Below are positions 36,602 through 46,991 of a stretch of DNA of 64,000 nucleotides, piece after piece (the stretch's first letter is position 1; each line of letters starts with the position of its first letter). The translations under genes were made by a program, and so were the position numbers. The DNA is taken from positions 620,001-684,000 of the forward strand of contig NZ_CP088930.1 in the NCBI RefSeq assembly GCF_027594825.1, in the 5' to 3' direction. Below the pieces are notes generated by a model. It saw only the letters and a list, made by a program, of their open reading frames with translations, did no database searches and was not told the origin of the DNA. The stretch comes from Serratia liquefaciens (GTDB lineage Bacteria > Pseudomonadota > Gammaproteobacteria > Enterobacterales > Enterobacteriaceae).

Positions 36602-37414
36602 ATGGCACGCATTATTGTTGTTACATCGGGTAAAGGGGGCGTTGGCAAGACCACTTCAAGCGCGGCCATCGCTACCGGTTTAGCCCAAAAAGGAAAGAAA
36701 ACCGTAGTGATCGATTTTGATATCGGCCTGCGTAATCTTGACCTGATCATGGGCTGCGAACGCCGGGTTGTTTACGATTTCGTTAACGTTATTCAGGGTG
36801 ATGCCACGCTGAATCAGGCGTTGATCAAAGACAAGCGCACTGAAAATCTGTTTATCCTGCCAGCTTCGCAAACGCGTGACAAAGACGCACTGACCCGCGA
36901 AGGCGTTGAGAAGATCCTTAACGACCTGGGCGAAATGGATTTTGATTTTGTGGTTTGTGACTCTCCGGCAGGCATCGAAACCGGCGCGCTGATGGCGTTG
37001 TACTTTGCTGATGAAGCCATCATCACCACCAACCCGGAAGTCTCCTCGGTACGTGACTCTGACCGTATCCTGGGCATTTTGTCTTCCAAATCTCGCCGTG
37101 CCGAGAGAGGCGAATCGCCAATCAAGGAACACCTGCTGCTGACCCGCTACAACCCAGGTCGCGTCAGCCGTGGCGACATGCTGAGCATGGAAGACGTGCT
37201 GGAAATTCTGCGCATTCCATTGGTCGGCGTAATCCCGGAAGACCAATCCGTACTGCGTGCATCCAACCAGGGTGAACCGGTGATCCTCGACGCCGAGTCG
37301 GATGCCGGCAAAGCCTACGACGATACCGTGAGCCGCTTGTTAGGGGAAGAACGCCCCTTCCGCTTCATTGAAGAAGAGAAGAAGGGTTTCCTGAAACGCC
37401 TTTTTGGGGGATAA
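36602..37414 (+). CDS. minD: Septum site-determining protein MinD
   Basis: 270-residue deviant-Walker ATPase that recruits MinC to the membrane and oscillates pole to pole with MinE. The deviant P-loop SGKGGVGKTT lies at residues 9-18, and the C-terminal amphipathic membrane-targeting helix is present (EEKKGFLKRLFGG). GTTGTTACATCG context and a following CCATGG start for minE three bases after the stop show tight coupling. Confidence 0.98.
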   Translation: MARIIVVTSGKGGVGKTTSSAAIATGLAQKGKKTVVIDFDIGLRNLDLIMGCERRVVYDFVNVIQGDATLNQALIKDKRTENLFILPASQTRDKDALTREGVEKILNDLGEMDFDFVVCDSPAGIETGALMALYFADEAIITTNPEVSSVRDSDRILGILSSKSRRAERGESPIKEHLLLTRYNPGRVSRGDMLSMEDVLEILRIPLVGVIPEDQSVLRASNQGEPVILDAESDAGKAYDDTVSRLLGEERPFRFIEEEKKGFLKRLFGG

Positions 37415-37417
37415 ACC

Positions 37418-37687
37418 ATGGCATTACTAGACTTCTTTCTGTCCCGCAAAAAGCAGACAGCCAATATAGCCAAGGAACGGCTGCAGATTATCGTCGCAGA
37501 GCGTCGTCGCGGGGACAGTGAGCCCCCGTATCTGCCTGATTTGAAACGCGATATTCTGGCGGTAATTTGCAAATATATTCAAATCGACCCTGAAATGCTG
37601 CACGTGCAGTTTGAGCAGAAAGGGGATGATATTTCGGTTCTTGAACTCAACGTGACATTACCGGAATCGGAAGAAGTAACTAAATGA
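37418..37687 (+). CDS. minE: Cell division topological specificity factor MinE
   Basis: 89-residue regulator that stimulates MinD ATPase and restricts MinCD to the poles. The N-terminal membrane-binding and MinD-contacting segment ([20 protein letters not shown]) and the C-terminal topological-specificity domain with [20 protein letters not shown] are intact. Last gene of minCDE; a hairpin follows. Confidence 0.97.
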   Translation: MALLDFFLSRKKQTANIAKERLQIIVAERRRGDSEPPYLPDLKRDILAVICKYIQIDPEMLHVQFEQKGDDISVLELNVTLPESEEVTK

Positions 37688-37701
37688 GTGTGACGCACTA
37701 A

Positions 37702-37733
37702 TTACCCCCTGTATATTTTCTTGCAGGGGGTAA
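37702..37733 (+). terminator. Hairpin after minE
   Basis: TTACCCCCTG/CAGGGGGTAA, perfect 10-bp arms around 12 bases, 14 bp past the minE stop. There is no T-tract. Confidence 0.5.
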
Positions 37734-37920
37734 CTGTATGCATAACCAGTTATTGAGATAAAAAGCGCCTAATAATCGTTTTTACCCTTTGGGATTAATC
37801 TCAATTAATCTTGCGTCACCGTTGTTTAAAGTAAATGCTGTCGGTAAGTGTTGCTATGATTATTTCTAATAAATAATCGGAGCAGCGTTTCCTTACCCTG
37901 CCCCAAGTTTTACCGCTCGA

Positions 37921-39042
37921 TTAATAATCCTTCAAAATAGCCTGCAGCGGCGACGCCAATAAATCACCGCGCCAACCGCTGATTAATTCTGGCAGGCTGT
38001 CAGCGCCTTTCAATTTCCAATGCCAATTCAGCAGTTGGTTAATCTGTCGGCGCGATGCCAGTAATTCGCTGCTCAACCCGCTTTGCTCACTGACGATGAC
38101 GATCGCCGCCTTGATATCCTTGAACACTTTCTTGTAGCCCGGCTGATCGATCAGGTTCGACAACGGTGCAGGCAGTGCAGCCTCATCGAGCTCGCTGGCC
38201 TCTGCCACCAGTGCCAACAGCGTTTTACCGTGATAACGAATTTCCGGGCCACTGAGACCCAGCGAGTCCAATTCCCCCAGCGATGTCGGCATATGCCGCG
38301 CCACCTGCCAGAGGTTTTCCTCGCGCACCACAAAGTTCACCGCCAGATCGCGCTCACGGGCCTGACGCAGGCGCCATTCAGCCAGTTTCTGCAAGCAGCC
38401 CAACTGGCGCGGACGCAGTTGCCAGGCATTGGTGATTTCACGGTAGGCCAATTCCGGCGCCAGCGTCTCGCTACGGCGCTGGCACAACAACAGGCACTCG
38501 TTGTTGGCTGCGGCGGTCCAACCGGCTTCTTCCGTCTCCTGAACCAGGCGTTTGGCCATCGGCAGCAGATAGAACACGTCCGCAGCCGCATAAACGCACT
38601 GCTTTTCCGTCAACGGACGCGCCAACCAGTCGGTACGGGCTTCACTTTTATCCAGTTCCACCTGCATATACTCCGCCACCAGGGTCGCAAACCCGCAAGA
38701 CAGCGGCCTACCGGTGAAAGCCGCCAGGATCTGGGTGTCTACCATCGGCGTCGGCAAGGTTTTAAAGGCGTTGAGGAAAACTTCCAGGTCCTCACTGCCG
38801 GCATGCAGGAACTTAACAATCTGGGTGTTGCTCAGCAGCTCGATAAACGGCTGCCATTGCTTGATTGGCAAGGGGTCAATCAGGGAGAGTTGTTCACCGT
38901 CGTATAACTGAATCAGGCCTAACTGCGGATAGTAGGTGCGCGTTCTGACAAACTCGGTGTCCAGCGCTATCTGGGCATGCTTTTTCGCCTGCTCGCAGAC
39001 CTGCTGCAATCCGGCATCGGTAGTGATCAACTGATAGTTCAA
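37921..39042 (-). CDS. rnd: Ribonuclease D
   Basis: 373-residue 3'-5' exoribonuclease that trims tRNA precursors. The DEDDy domain shows ALDTEFVRTRTYYPQLGLIQ, FLHAGSEDLEVFLN and YAAADVFYLLPMA; two HRDC domains follow (WQLRPRQLGCLQKLAEWRLR; the second ends near ASRRQINQLLNWHW). I start at TTG (leading to NYQLITTDAG), as for the E. coli gene. An upstream in-frame ATG at 39093 would need 17 extra residues encoded within a hairpin. It is downstream of fadD in the same direction. Confidence 0.95.
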   Translation of the reverse strand: MNYQLITTDAGLQQVCEQAKKHAQIALDTEFVRTRTYYPQLGLIQLYDGEQLSLIDPLPIKQWQPFIELLSNTQIVKFLHAGSEDLEVFLNAFKTLPTPMVDTQILAAFTGRPLSCGFATLVAEYMQVELDKSEARTDWLARPLTEKQCVYAAADVFYLLPMAKRLVQETEEAGWTAAANNECLLLCQRRSETLAPELAYREITNAWQLRPRQLGCLQKLAEWRLRQARERDLAVNFVVREENLWQVARHMPTSLGELDSLGLSGPEIRYHGKTLLALVAEASELDEAALPAPLSNLIDQPGYKKVFKDIKAAIVIVSEQSGLSSELLASRRQINQLLNWHWKLKGADSLPELISGWRGDLLASPLQAILKDY

Positions 39043-39078
39043 AACGTCATTCTCTTGGTCGCTTTCATGATTCAAACA

Positions 39079-39108
39079 CAACAACGCCGGCATTCACCGG
39101 CGTTGTTG
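39079..39108 (-). terminator. Hairpin between fadD and rnd
   Basis: AACAACGCCGG/CCGGCGTTGTT arms around six bases, 24 bp after fadD. The minus-strand tail TGTGTTTG is only partly T-rich, so read-through into rnd is likely. Confidence 0.6.
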
Positions 39109-39131
39109 ATCTGCAGGGCGTGGATGATAAC

Positions 39132-40820
39132 CTAGGCGGCGTCGGCCGCCGCAGGTTTTTTCTGCTCATCACGCAGTTCTCGCCGCAAAATTTTACCGAC
39201 GTTAGACTTCGGCAACTCGTCACGGAACTCAACAATTTTAGGCACTTTATATCCGGTCAACTGCCGGCGGCAGTGGGTCAACAACTCTTCTTTGGTCAGC
39301 GAAGCGTCTTTCTTCACCACACAAATTTTGACCGTTTCACCGGTGACCTCATTCGGCACGCCAATCGCCGCGCATTCCAACACTTTCGGATGCTGGCTGA
39401 CCACGTCTTCAATCTCGTTCGGGTATACGTTAAACCCGGAAACCAGGATCATGTCTTTCTTACGGTCGACGACGCGGACAAAACCCATCTCGTCCACTGT
39501 AACGATATCCCCGGTCGCGAGCCAGCCCTCTTTCAACACTTCATCGGTGGCATCCGGCCGCTGCCAGTAGCCTAACATAACTTGCGGGCCTTTGACCCAC
39601 AGTTCGCCCGGCTCGCCGATCGGCACATCCTGACCGTTGTCGTCCACCAGACGAATGTCCGTCGACGGCACCGGCAAGCCGATACTGCCGCTGTAGTGTT
39701 TCAGATCGTAAGGGTTCCCTGCCACCAGCGGTGCGCATTCCGTCAGGCCGTATCCCTCCAGCAGATGTTTACCGGTGGTTTTCTCCCACTTGTCCGCCAC
39801 CGATTTCTGTACCGACATGCCGCCGCCGACGGAAAAACGCAGCGTGGAGAAATCCAGCTTGTGGAAGTCCTCGTTGTTCAATAGCGCATTGAACAGGGTG
39901 TTCACCCCGCTCATGGCGGTGAACGGATATTTACCCAGTTCTTTCACCATCCCCGGAATATCACGCGGGTTGGTGATCAGCAAATTGCGCCCACCCAAAT
40001 CGATAAACAGCAGGCAGTTCACCGTCAGCGCAAAAATGTGATACAGCGGCAGCGCCGTGACCACCAACTCCTGCCCTTCACGAAACAGCGGCAAATAGGC
40101 AGCTTTGGCCTGCTCCAGGTTGGCCTGCATGTTGCGGTGCGTCAGCATCGCGCCCTTGGCGACGCCGGTAGTCCCGCCGGTATATTGCAGGAACGCCAGA
40201 TCGGTGTTGATAATATCGGGTTTAACATACTGTTGGCGACGCCCGCGCTGGAGCGCACTGCGAAAAGAAACGGCAGCCGGCAAATGGTATTTCGGTACCA
40301 GCCGTTTGATGTATTTCACCACGAAATTAACCAGCGTGCCTTTGGCAGCGGAGAGCTGGTCGCCCATGCGCGTCAGGATCACGTGCTTTATCTGCGTGTT
40401 GAACACCACTTTTTCCAGCGTGTGGGCAAAGTTTGACACGATCACAATGGCACTTGCGCCACTGTCGTTCAATTGATGTTCCAGTTCACGCGGCGTATAC
40501 AGCGGGTTAACGTTCACCACCACCATACCCGCACGTAAAATGCCAAACAGCGCGATGGGATACTGCAACAGATTCGGCATCATCAGAGCAACGCGATCGC
40601 CTTTCTGCAGCCCCAGCTCATTTTGCAGGTAAGCCGCGAAAGCCCGACTACGTTCTTCCAGCTTGCGGTAGGTCATCACCTCGCCCATGTTAATGAAAGC
40701 CGGTTGATCCGCGTAGCGCTGAACCGCATTTTCAAACATTTCGACCAAAGATGAATAACGATCGGCGTCGATCTCTGCCGGAACATCCGCCGGGTAACGT
40801 TTTAACCAGACCTTATCCAA
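39132..40820 (-). CDS. fadD: Long-chain fatty acid-CoA ligase
   Basis: 562-residue acyl-CoA synthetase that activates exogenous fatty acids at the inner membrane. The AMP-binding signature [18 protein letters not shown], the [10 protein letters not shown] motif and the fatty-acid signature [13 protein letters not shown] [18 protein letters not shown] are intact. Translation very probably starts at TTG: AGGAGT lies six bases upstream, and the protein then aligns with E. coli FadD, which also uses TTG. The in-frame ATGs further upstream precede the ribosome-binding site. A FadR-type operator lies 77 bp upstream. Confidence 0.95.
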   Translation of the reverse strand: MDKVWLKRYPADVPAEIDADRYSSLVEMFENAVQRYADQPAFINMGEVMTYRKLEERSRAFAAYLQNELGLQKGDRVALMMPNLLQYPIALFGILRAGMVVVNVNPLYTPRELEHQLNDSGASAIVIVSNFAHTLEKVVFNTQIKHVILTRMGDQLSAAKGTLVNFVVKYIKRLVPKYHLPAAVSFRSALQRGRRQQYVKPDIINTDLAFLQYTGGTTGVAKGAMLTHRNMQANLEQAKAAYLPLFREGQELVVTALPLYHIFALTVNCLLFIDLGGRNLLITNPRDIPGMVKELGKYPFTAMSGVNTLFNALLNNEDFHKLDFSTLRFSVGGGMSVQKSVADKWEKTTGKHLLEGYGLTECAPLVAGNPYDLKHYSGSIGLPVPSTDIRLVDDNGQDVPIGEPGELWVKGPQVMLGYWQRPDATDEVLKEGWLATGDIVTVDEMGFVRVVDRKKDMILVSGFNVYPNEIEDVVSQHPKVLECAAIGVPNEVTGETVKICVVKKDASLTKEELLTHCRRQLTGYKVPKIVEFRDELPKSNVGKILRRELRDEQKKPAAADAA

Positions 40821-40896
40821 GGTATTACTCCTGAAATCATTATTCATTATCATCATCGCAGCCCCCAAATATGCAGCCAAACCATAACAATATTTT

Positions 40897-40913
40897 AACT
40901 CAGCAGACCAGTT
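40897..40913. promoter_or_regulatory. FadR operator upstream of fadD
   Basis: On the minus strand AACTGGTCTGCTGAGTT fits the FadR pattern AnCTGGTCnGAnnnGTT closely. FadR is known to repress fadD in E. coli, and fadR is in this window. Confidence 0.7.
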
Positions 40914-41030
40914 TGAGTTTTAAACAATATTCAGGTTGCGATGTACGTCACTAATTGGCGGTCTTTCCCTGCGCCAAAAGAATAAGGCGGCCGGAGCCGC
41001 CCTATTAAAATTGTTAACATCCTACGAGCA

Positions 41031-41624
41031 TTATTCGGTAACGATAGTTTGCACCTGTGCCGGGCCAGGATTATACCAGCCGTACCCCACGCCCCAACCG
41101 GGGCCCCAGGTACCGCTACGCCAGCCCCAAGGGCCCATTGGCGCCGGTGGCATCATCACCTGCTGAGCCAGATGCCAGCGTTTGTAGCCGGTGGCATTCA
41201 TGGTAACAAACTTGTACGGGGTCATGCCGATCTTGCCGTCTTTCACGCCGGTGATTGGCCCTACTACCGTTACTAACTGGCCCTTGAAATCAACCGGTTC
41301 CAGGAAGCCATTAACCGAGGCTATCAGACGCCCCCGTGACGGCTCACCCAATATCGGCCGGGCGCCGGAATCGAGCGGCACAGCGGCAATTTCCAACAGC
41401 GTGCGCCCCTGCTCATTGGCAACGTTCACTACCGTACCGCCAAAGCGAGCTTCAGCCCCGACAAACAGGTTCGGCGCATTCTGTACCGAAGACAACTGCT
41501 GGACCGGCGTTGCCGTGCTGCCTTTAATCGCGTCAGGCACGGTGACACACCCTGACAACGCCAGCACGCTGCCGGCAATGGCCAGCAGCGACATTTTTTT
41601 ACAAACAGTGCGGGTTAACATCAT
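41031..41624 (-). CDS. yeaY: Slp family outer-membrane lipoprotein
   Basis: 197-residue lipoprotein with signal and lipobox LALSGC, then the Slp domain ([53 protein letters not shown]). The C-terminus is Gly/Trp/Pro-rich ([20 protein letters not shown]). Slp in E. coli is a starvation-inducible outer-membrane lipoprotein; YeaY is its RpoE-linked paralogue between fadD and tsaB. The start chosen has GGAG six to seven bases upstream. Confidence 0.92.
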   Translation of the reverse strand: MMLTRTVCKKMSLLAIAGSVLALSGCVTVPDAIKGSTATPVQQLSSVQNAPNLFVGAEARFGGTVVNVANEQGRTLLEIAAVPLDSGARPILGEPSRGRLIASVNGFLEPVDFKGQLVTVVGPITGVKDGKIGMTPYKFVTMNATGYKRWHLAQQVMMPPAPMGPWGWRSGTWGPGWGVGYGWYNPGPAQVQTIVTE

Positions 41625-41723
41625 CGCAATCTCCTGAAATGGCTGTAACTTTGACATCAATTCACAGAGCAAGTTGCAGATCATCCCTCTCCCGATGGCC
41701 GCCACAGCACAAATCGGTGGCGC

Positions 41724-42425
41724 CTATTCGCGGCCCGGTAATTTCTTCCAGGTGACCTCATTGCGCAAATAGGTCGGCTCGGCATTTTCTACCGCCACCG
41801 CCAACCCCTGTTGCCAGGCATGCAGCGCCAAAGGCAGCATATCTTCTGCCTGCGGCAACAACATTTGCCCATCGCTCAGGGTTAACGTAGAACCGGCAAC
41901 CAAATCCGGGTAGGTTTGCCAGCCGGTGCCGACATGCGCCCAGTGGCCTTGCAGACCTTGCGCACGCACCAGCGCCTGCGCCGGGGTCAGTACCGCTTCA
42001 CCTTCACTTTCAAGCCAGTTACCGTCCTGCTGACGTTCAAACTGCCCCCAGTAGACTTCACCCATACGCGCATCTATCGCCGACAGCACGCGGTCAGCCC
42101 CGGTGAGTCGCCAGGCGCCCTGCGCCATGGTTTGCAGGGTGGAGACGCCCAGCAAGGGCAAGTCGGCGCCCAGCGCCAGCCCCTGAGCAATGCCGATGCC
42201 GATACGCACGCCGGTAAAGCTGCCCGGCCCACGGCCAAAAGCCAGCGCATCGAGCTGGCCAAGGGTGACGCCGGATTCCGCCAGCACCTGCTGCACCATA
42301 GGTAAAATACGTTGCGTATGCTCACGTGGGCACAGCTCAAACAGGGCGTGGATTTCGCCTTGATTCCAGATAGCAACGGAACAGGCTTCCGTCGCTGTAT
42401 CGATCGCTAAAATTCGCGTGGACAT
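41724..42425 (-). CDS. tsaB: tRNA t6A biosynthesis protein TsaB
   Basis: 233-residue non-catalytic partner of TsaD in the complex that makes N6-threonylcarbamoyladenosine at tRNA position 37. The ASKHA fold begins [16 protein letters not shown], and the [16 protein letters not shown] block is diagnostic. The start MSTRILAID follows the family. Positioned between yeaY and yoaA as in E. coli. Essential in E. coli. Confidence 0.96.
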   Translation of the reverse strand: MSTRILAIDTATEACSVAIWNQGEIHALFELCPREHTQRILPMVQQVLAESGVTLGQLDALAFGRGPGSFTGVRIGIGIAQGLALGADLPLLGVSTLQTMAQGAWRLTGADRVLSAIDARMGEVYWGQFERQQDGNWLESEGEAVLTPAQALVRAQGLQGHWAHVGTGWQTYPDLVAGSTLTLSDGQMLLPQAEDMLPLALHAWQQGLAVAVENAEPTYLRNEVTWKKLPGRE

Positions 42426-42505
42426 GCCAACCTCAGGCGGGAAAAAAACAGGGTTTTTCATACAGGGCGCGCATTGTAGCACAGCCCCGGGGTCACGCCT
42501 ATCGG

Positions 42506-44410
42506 CTAGCGTTCCGCCTGCAGGAAGGCAATCGCCTGGGCGATATCGCGGGTACGCGGCGTCGGCGGCAGGCTATTAAGAAATACTTCGCCATAGGGGC
42601 GCATGACCAGCCGATTGTCGCAAATCACCAGCACTCCGCGATCGTCGGTATCGCGGATCAGGCGTCCAACTCCCTGTTTCAGGGTAATGACCGCATCCGG
42701 CAGTTGCACATCGTTGAATGGGTCGCCGCCGCGCAATCGGCAGTCTTCAATCCGGGCTTTCAGCAACGGATCGTCAGGCGAGGTGAACGGCAGTTTGTCG
42801 ATAATCACGCAAGACAATGCATCGCCGCGGACATCTACGCCCTCCCAGAAACTGCTGGTCGCCACCAACAGCGCATTACCGGCCTCGACAAACTGAGCCA
42901 ACAGTTGGCCCTTGCTGGTTTCTCCCTGCAGCAGCACCGGCAACGTCATGGTGGCGCGGAACTCCTCCGCCAGCTCACGCATCATCTGGTGCGAAGTACA
43001 AAGGAAGAAGCAGCGGCCGTTATTGGCTTCAATCAGCGGCCGTAGCATGCGAGCCAATTGTCTTGCGCCGCCGGGTTGATTTGGTGAGGGCAAAAAACGC
43101 GGCACGCACAGCAAGGCTTGTTTGGCGTAGTCGAACGGGCTGGCCAGCAGCAGCGTTTTGGCCTTGTTCAGGCCCAGACGCTCGGTAAAGTGCCCCATTT
43201 GCTCATTGACCGACAGGGTTGCCGAGGTAAAAATCCAGCTGCCCGGTTTTTCATCCAGCAGCTCGCGGAAACGATCGGCCACCGTCAGCGGGGTCAGCGC
43301 CAACACAAAATGGCGTGAGTTGCACTCATACCAATAGCTGAAACCGGGTTCGTTGACCTCTTTCAAGCGCTTGAGTCGGGCCCGGTACAGCGTAGCACGC
43401 TCAAAGGCGGCATCCAGCAGGGCCGAGCGGCCAAGGGAAAGCTTGACCACGTCATAGCACAGCTCCAGCGCGTCATCGAGCAGCAGCAAAGCACGCTGCA
43501 CATTGGGCTGACTGAGCACTTCGCGCAGGTTGCCGCGAAACCCCGGCTCCCCCAGCATCAAACGAAAATCCTGCGTGCTTTGGCTGAGACGGTCGGCGCT
43601 TTTTTGCAGCTGTGCGGCATCGCGCACTTCGGTGCGGTAGGCAATGGAAATGTCTTTCGCCAGGTCCAGCAGTTGGCGGCTGGTCAGTTGCTTACCGAAA
43701 TACTGGCTGGCGATATCCGGGATCTGATGCGCTTCATCGAAGATCATCACATCGGCCTCAGGGATCAGTTCGGCAAAGCCGCCCTCCTTCACCACCATAT
43801 CGGCCAGGAACAGATGGTGGTTCACCACCACCACATCGGCATCCATGGCGCGACGACGCGCCTTGACCACAAAGCAATCTTTATACAAGGGGCAATCGCT
43901 GCCCAGGCAGTTGTCGTTAGTGCTGGTCACCAGCGGCCAAACGAAGCTGTCTTCCGCCACGTCGCTGCAACTGCTGATATCGCCCTCTTTGGTCATCGAC
44001 GACCATTTGCGCAGATGGACCAGATCGATCAGCGTTTGCCCGGCCAGTTCGCCGCCGGCCATCGACTGTTGCTCCAGACGTTCCAGGCACAGGTAATTGG
44101 AGCGCCCTTTCAGCAGCGCCATCTTGCCTTTGTACTTCAGTGCCTTGGCCACGGTGGGCAAATCGCGTGCATAAAGCTGATCCTGTAACGCTTTTGACCC
44201 GGTTGAAATAATCACTTTGCGATCGGCCCGCAGTGCCGGCACCAGGTAGGCATAGGTTTTGCCGGTCCCGGTGCCCGCTTCGACCACCAGTTCCTGCTTG
44301 AAGTTAATGGCTTCGGTGACCGCTTCCGCCATCTGCCGCTGTGCTTCACGCGGTTTGAAACCCTTGATTGCCTGCGCCAGGGCGCCGTCTGTTGCGAAAT
44401 CGTCTGCCAC
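42506..44410 (-). CDS. yoaA: DinG-like ATP-dependent helicase YoaA
   Basis: 634-residue XPD/DinG-family 5'-3' helicase. E. coli YoaA binds the HolC subunit of DNA polymerase III and helps repair replication damage. Walker A is [17 protein letters not shown]; an iron-sulfur-type cysteine set lies around [26 protein letters not shown]; the helicase box is [11 protein letters not shown]; motif VI is [16 protein letters not shown]. Translation starts at GTG with AGAGAG upstream. Divergent from yoaB. Confidence 0.95.
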   Translation of the reverse strand: MADDFATDGALAQAIKGFKPREAQRQMAEAVTEAINFKQELVVEAGTGTGKTYAYLVPALRADRKVIISTGSKALQDQLYARDLPTVAKALKYKGKMALLKGRSNYLCLERLEQQSMAGGELAGQTLIDLVHLRKWSSMTKEGDISSCSDVAEDSFVWPLVTSTNDNCLGSDCPLYKDCFVVKARRRAMDADVVVVNHHLFLADMVVKEGGFAELIPEADVMIFDEAHQIPDIASQYFGKQLTSRQLLDLAKDISIAYRTEVRDAAQLQKSADRLSQSTQDFRLMLGEPGFRGNLREVLSQPNVQRALLLLDDALELCYDVVKLSLGRSALLDAAFERATLYRARLKRLKEVNEPGFSYWYECNSRHFVLALTPLTVADRFRELLDEKPGSWIFTSATLSVNEQMGHFTERLGLNKAKTLLLASPFDYAKQALLCVPRFLPSPNQPGGARQLARMLRPLIEANNGRCFFLCTSHQMMRELAEEFRATMTLPVLLQGETSKGQLLAQFVEAGNALLVATSSFWEGVDVRGDALSCVIIDKLPFTSPDDPLLKARIEDCRLRGGDPFNDVQLPDAVITLKQGVGRLIRDTDDRGVLVICDNRLVMRPYGEVFLNSLPPTPRTRDIAQAIAFLQAER

Positions 44411-44543
44411 GCTATCTCTCTGCCGATGTAATTCAGCGCTAATTATGCCTATCCTGCCGCGCGGCTACCACCGACTTTATCGTCGCACATTTCTGCCGAT
44501 GGCTGTGTTACCCTTAACGCGATGATGATATGGAGATAATTGC

Positions 44544-44888
44544 ATGAATATCGAACGCATTGACCCGGACCAACGTTGGTCCGAAGCCGTAGTTCATAAC
44601 GACACCGTTTATTACACCAGCGTGCCGGAAAACCTGGATGATGACGCTACCGCCCAGACCGCAAATGCCCTGGCGGCGATTGACGTGATCCTGGCGCGCG
44701 TGGGCTCCGACAAGAGCCGGGTGCTGGACGCCACTATCTTTCTGGCCGACGGCGCCGATTTTGCTGCCATGAACGCCGCCTGGGATGCTTGGGTGGTTGC
44801 CGGCAGCGCGCCGGTGCGCTGCACCGTGCAGGCCAAATTGATGAACCCGAAGTACAAGGTTGAAATCAAAATCATTGCCGCGCTGTAA
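44544..44888 (+). CDS. yoaB: RidA/YjgF family protein
   Basis: 114-residue Rid-family protein, likely an enamine/imine deaminase or a related small-molecule-binding trimer. The conserved DKSRVLDATIFLADGADFAAMN, APVRCTVQAKL (with the catalytic Arg) and YKVEIKIIAAL blocks are present. GGAG is eight bases upstream. The E. coli orthologue YoaB has the same divergent placement next to yoaA. Substrate not established for this branch. Confidence 0.93.
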   Translation: MNIERIDPDQRWSEAVVHNDTVYYTSVPENLDDDATAQTANALAAIDVILARVGSDKSRVLDATIFLADGADFAAMNAAWDAWVVAGSAPVRCTVQAKLMNPKYKVEIKIIAAL

Positions 44889-44945
44889 AACAAAAAACCG
44901 CAGACGCTGACGCCTGCGGTTTCATTTTTCGTACTCTTGCGTTGA

Positions 44946-45275
44946 TTAAGCCAGTTTGATGATCACCATGCCGGCCAGCAACAGCACCAGGCCAATCCAG
45001 CCTTTGGCATTCAGGCGCTGACCGAACAGGATCCAACCTGCGGCAATCGTTGCGGCGATACCGAAACCACCCCACAACGCATAGGCCACCGACAGATCAA
45101 TCCCCTTCACCGCCTGCGCCAGAGCACTGAACGCCCCCAGCACCGACAGCAATGACAGCAGGCCTAACCAGATTTTACGGAAACCGTCTGACATCTTCAG
45201 GAAGATGTTGGCGACAATTTCCAACACAATCGCCAGTCCCAAGAACCCAATGTGGTACAACTCAAGCTGTTGCAT
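44946..45275 (-). CDS. mdtI: Spermidine export protein MdtI (SMR family)
   Basis: 109-residue four-helix small multidrug resistance protein that with MdtJ exports spermidine. The conserved Glu is in [17 protein letters not shown] (helix 1), and the family block [20 protein letters not shown] is nearly identical to E. coli MdtI. AGGTGA lies six bases before the chosen ATG. It overlaps the end of mdtJ by 14 bases. Confidence 0.95.
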   Translation of the reverse strand: MQQLELYHIGFLGLAIVLEIVANIFLKMSDGFRKIWLGLLSLLSVLGAFSALAQAVKGIDLSVAYALWGGFGIAATIAAGWILFGQRLNAKGWIGLVLLLAGMVIIKLA

Positions 45276-45630
45276 GGTTGTCACCTCGCGGGCTGGCCTG
45301 TTTTCGTGGTTTGCGGGTACCGGACTTCACCAGCAGGATACCGGCGATCAACGTCACCAGACCCAGCACCTTCAAAGCCGAGATTGGCTCGTCGAACCAC
45401 ATCACGCTGAACAGGGTAATAAACAGGATACCGATCCCTTCCCACAACGCATAAGCAACGCCCAGAGCGACGCGTTTTATCGCCAACGACAGCATGACGT
45501 ACGACGCAGTGATCATCACATACATCACAATATGACCGGTCATGCCGCCGCTGACGCTGGCGTATTTCATGGACAGGGTACCGATAATTTCGGCCACGAT
45601 GGCCAAGCCTAAAAAGATCCAATAAATCAT
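45262..45630 (-). CDS. mdtJ: Spermidine export protein MdtJ (SMR family)
   Basis: 122-residue partner of MdtI. Helix 1 carries the essential Glu ([14 protein letters not shown]), and the [20 protein letters not shown] block adds the second Glu of MdtJ. The chain ends in a basic tail ([13 protein letters not shown]). Start MIYWIFLG follows the family. First gene of mdtJI. Confidence 0.94.
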   Translation of the reverse strand: MIYWIFLGLAIVAEIIGTLSMKYASVSGGMTGHIVMYVMITASYVMLSLAIKRVALGVAYALWEGIGILFITLFSVMWFDEPISALKVLGLVTLIAGILLVKSGTRKPRKQASPRGDNHATA

Positions 45631-46115
45631 AATTTCTCTCCCAAACGGCGAATAACGCACGCTAAGGCATATTTATCCCGATTTATCTCGTCAGACAGGC
45701 GCAACGAGGCGCTGACGACGCAGAGATCCCTGGGGATAAACTGACCCAAACGTAATAAAGAAGTTTGCCCGGCTACGCGGAATGACGGAGGACTGAGCCT
45801 GTCACCAGCACCGGTTAAGGGAGAAAGACGCTATAGCTCGCTGCACCAGTGATGCTCACTGGCAAGGATGGCAGACAGGAAAAGCTGGCAAGTAGAGGTT
45901 CTGAGGGTAATTCCATTAGTTGTCATCATAATTATTCTCTATTCTCAGCCGCACATTATCTTGTTACACGGAGTGCGATTTGCCCAATATCCTCATCAAG
46001 TAAAATTTTCAACTGCGATAGTTGTACCATAGCCAAAAAAAGAAAGCAAACCGCCGTTTTCACAAAAACGATTAAAAAAAAGTTTAAAAATAAGAAAGTT
46101 AAGTAATTTAAAAAT
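45631..46115. other. Intergenic region with an A-rich right end
   Basis: About 485 bp between mdtJ and the eda terminator. It must contain the mdtJI promoter. From about 46030 it becomes very A-rich. A plus-strand frame (45849-46106) has Lys-rich composition caused by that tract and no good ribosome-binding site, so I do not call it. Nothing else is recognisable. Confidence 0.5.
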
Positions 46116-46143
46116 AAAAAAAGGTTCAACATGTTGTTGAACC
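46116..46143 (-). terminator. eda terminator
   Basis: GGTTCAAC/GTTGAACC hairpin with a T7 run on the minus strand, 53 bp past eda. Confidence 0.88.
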
Positions 46144-46195
46144 TCGGTTTAAATCGGCACGGCCAAATTTTCGCCTGGCCCAGGCCCGGCGCGGG

Positions 46196-46837
46196 TTAGA
46201 CCGCAGCGCCGCTGACGGCGGTACGCGCCAGTTCGGTGATGCGAGCGTAGTCGCCATTTTCCAGCGCATCGGCCGGTACCAACCAAGAGCCGCCGATACA
46301 CAACACGCTTTTCAGAGCCAGGTAATCACGGTAGTTGTTGGGCGTGATTCCCCCGGTCGGACAGAAACGCACCTGCGGGAATGGGCCGCCGATCGCCTGC
46401 AATGCCTTCACGCCACCGTTGGCTTCCGCCGGGAAGAATTTGAACTCACGCAGCCCGTGATCCATACCCAGCATCAGCTCTGAAACGGTGCTAATGCCTG
46501 GAATTAACGGGATAGACCCTGCGGTTGCGGCCTTCAACAGCGCTTCCGTCAGGCCGGGGCTGATAGCGAATTGCGCGCCTGCCTCGGTCACTGCCTGCAG
46601 CTGCTGCGGATTAATCACCGTACCTGCACCGATAATTGCCTCCGGCACCTCTGCCGCGATAGCGCGGATCGCCTCCGTGGCGCAGTCGGTGCGCAATGTG
46701 ACTTCCAGCACGCGCACGCCACCGGCTACCAGCGCCCTGGCCAGCGGCACCGCATGTTCCAGCTTGTTGATCACTATCACCGGAACCACCGGGCCTGCGG
46801 TCAGGATCTGTTCTGCGCTGGTTTTCCAGTTTTTCAT
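46196..46837 (-). CDS. eda: KDPG/KHG aldolase
   Basis: 213-residue class I aldolase, cleaving 2-keto-3-deoxy-6-phosphogluconate to pyruvate and glyceraldehyde 3-phosphate and acting on 4-hydroxy-2-oxoglutarate. The Schiff-base lysine is Lys133 in EFKFFPAE and the acid-base Glu45 is in VLEVTLRT. It lies downstream of zwf, but a terminator separates them and edd, which sits between zwf and eda in E. coli, is absent. So here eda probably serves sugar-acid (KDG) breakdown. Confidence 0.95.
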   Translation of the reverse strand: MKNWKTSAEQILTAGPVVPVIVINKLEHAVPLARALVAGGVRVLEVTLRTDCATEAIRAIAAEVPEAIIGAGTVINPQQLQAVTEAGAQFAISPGLTEALLKAATAGSIPLIPGISTVSELMLGMDHGLREFKFFPAEANGGVKALQAIGGPFPQVRFCPTGGITPNNYRDYLALKSVLCIGGSWLVPADALENGDYARITELARTAVSGAAV

Positions 46838-46955
46838 CGTTATTTCTCCATTACTTACGGGTTATCAATGGCACGCCCCTGCCACAGGGCCCCACGCGTT
46901 AAAGCGCGGGCGTCCGGCCGTACCCCAAGTGATGTTGCGCCCCGCTACTGCGGGC

Positions 46956-46985
46956 AAAAAAATGCCGGCAGATAAGCTGCCGGCA
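46956..46985 (-). terminator. zwf terminator
   Basis: TGCCGGCA/TGCCGGCA hairpin with a seven-base loop, then T7 on the minus strand, six bp past zwf. Confidence 0.9.
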
Positions 46986-46991
46986 GGGTGA

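Noticed and set aside
45849..46106. 85-codon plus-strand frame upstream of eda
   Set aside because: Its Lys-rich end merely reflects an A-rich tract, and it has no good start context.
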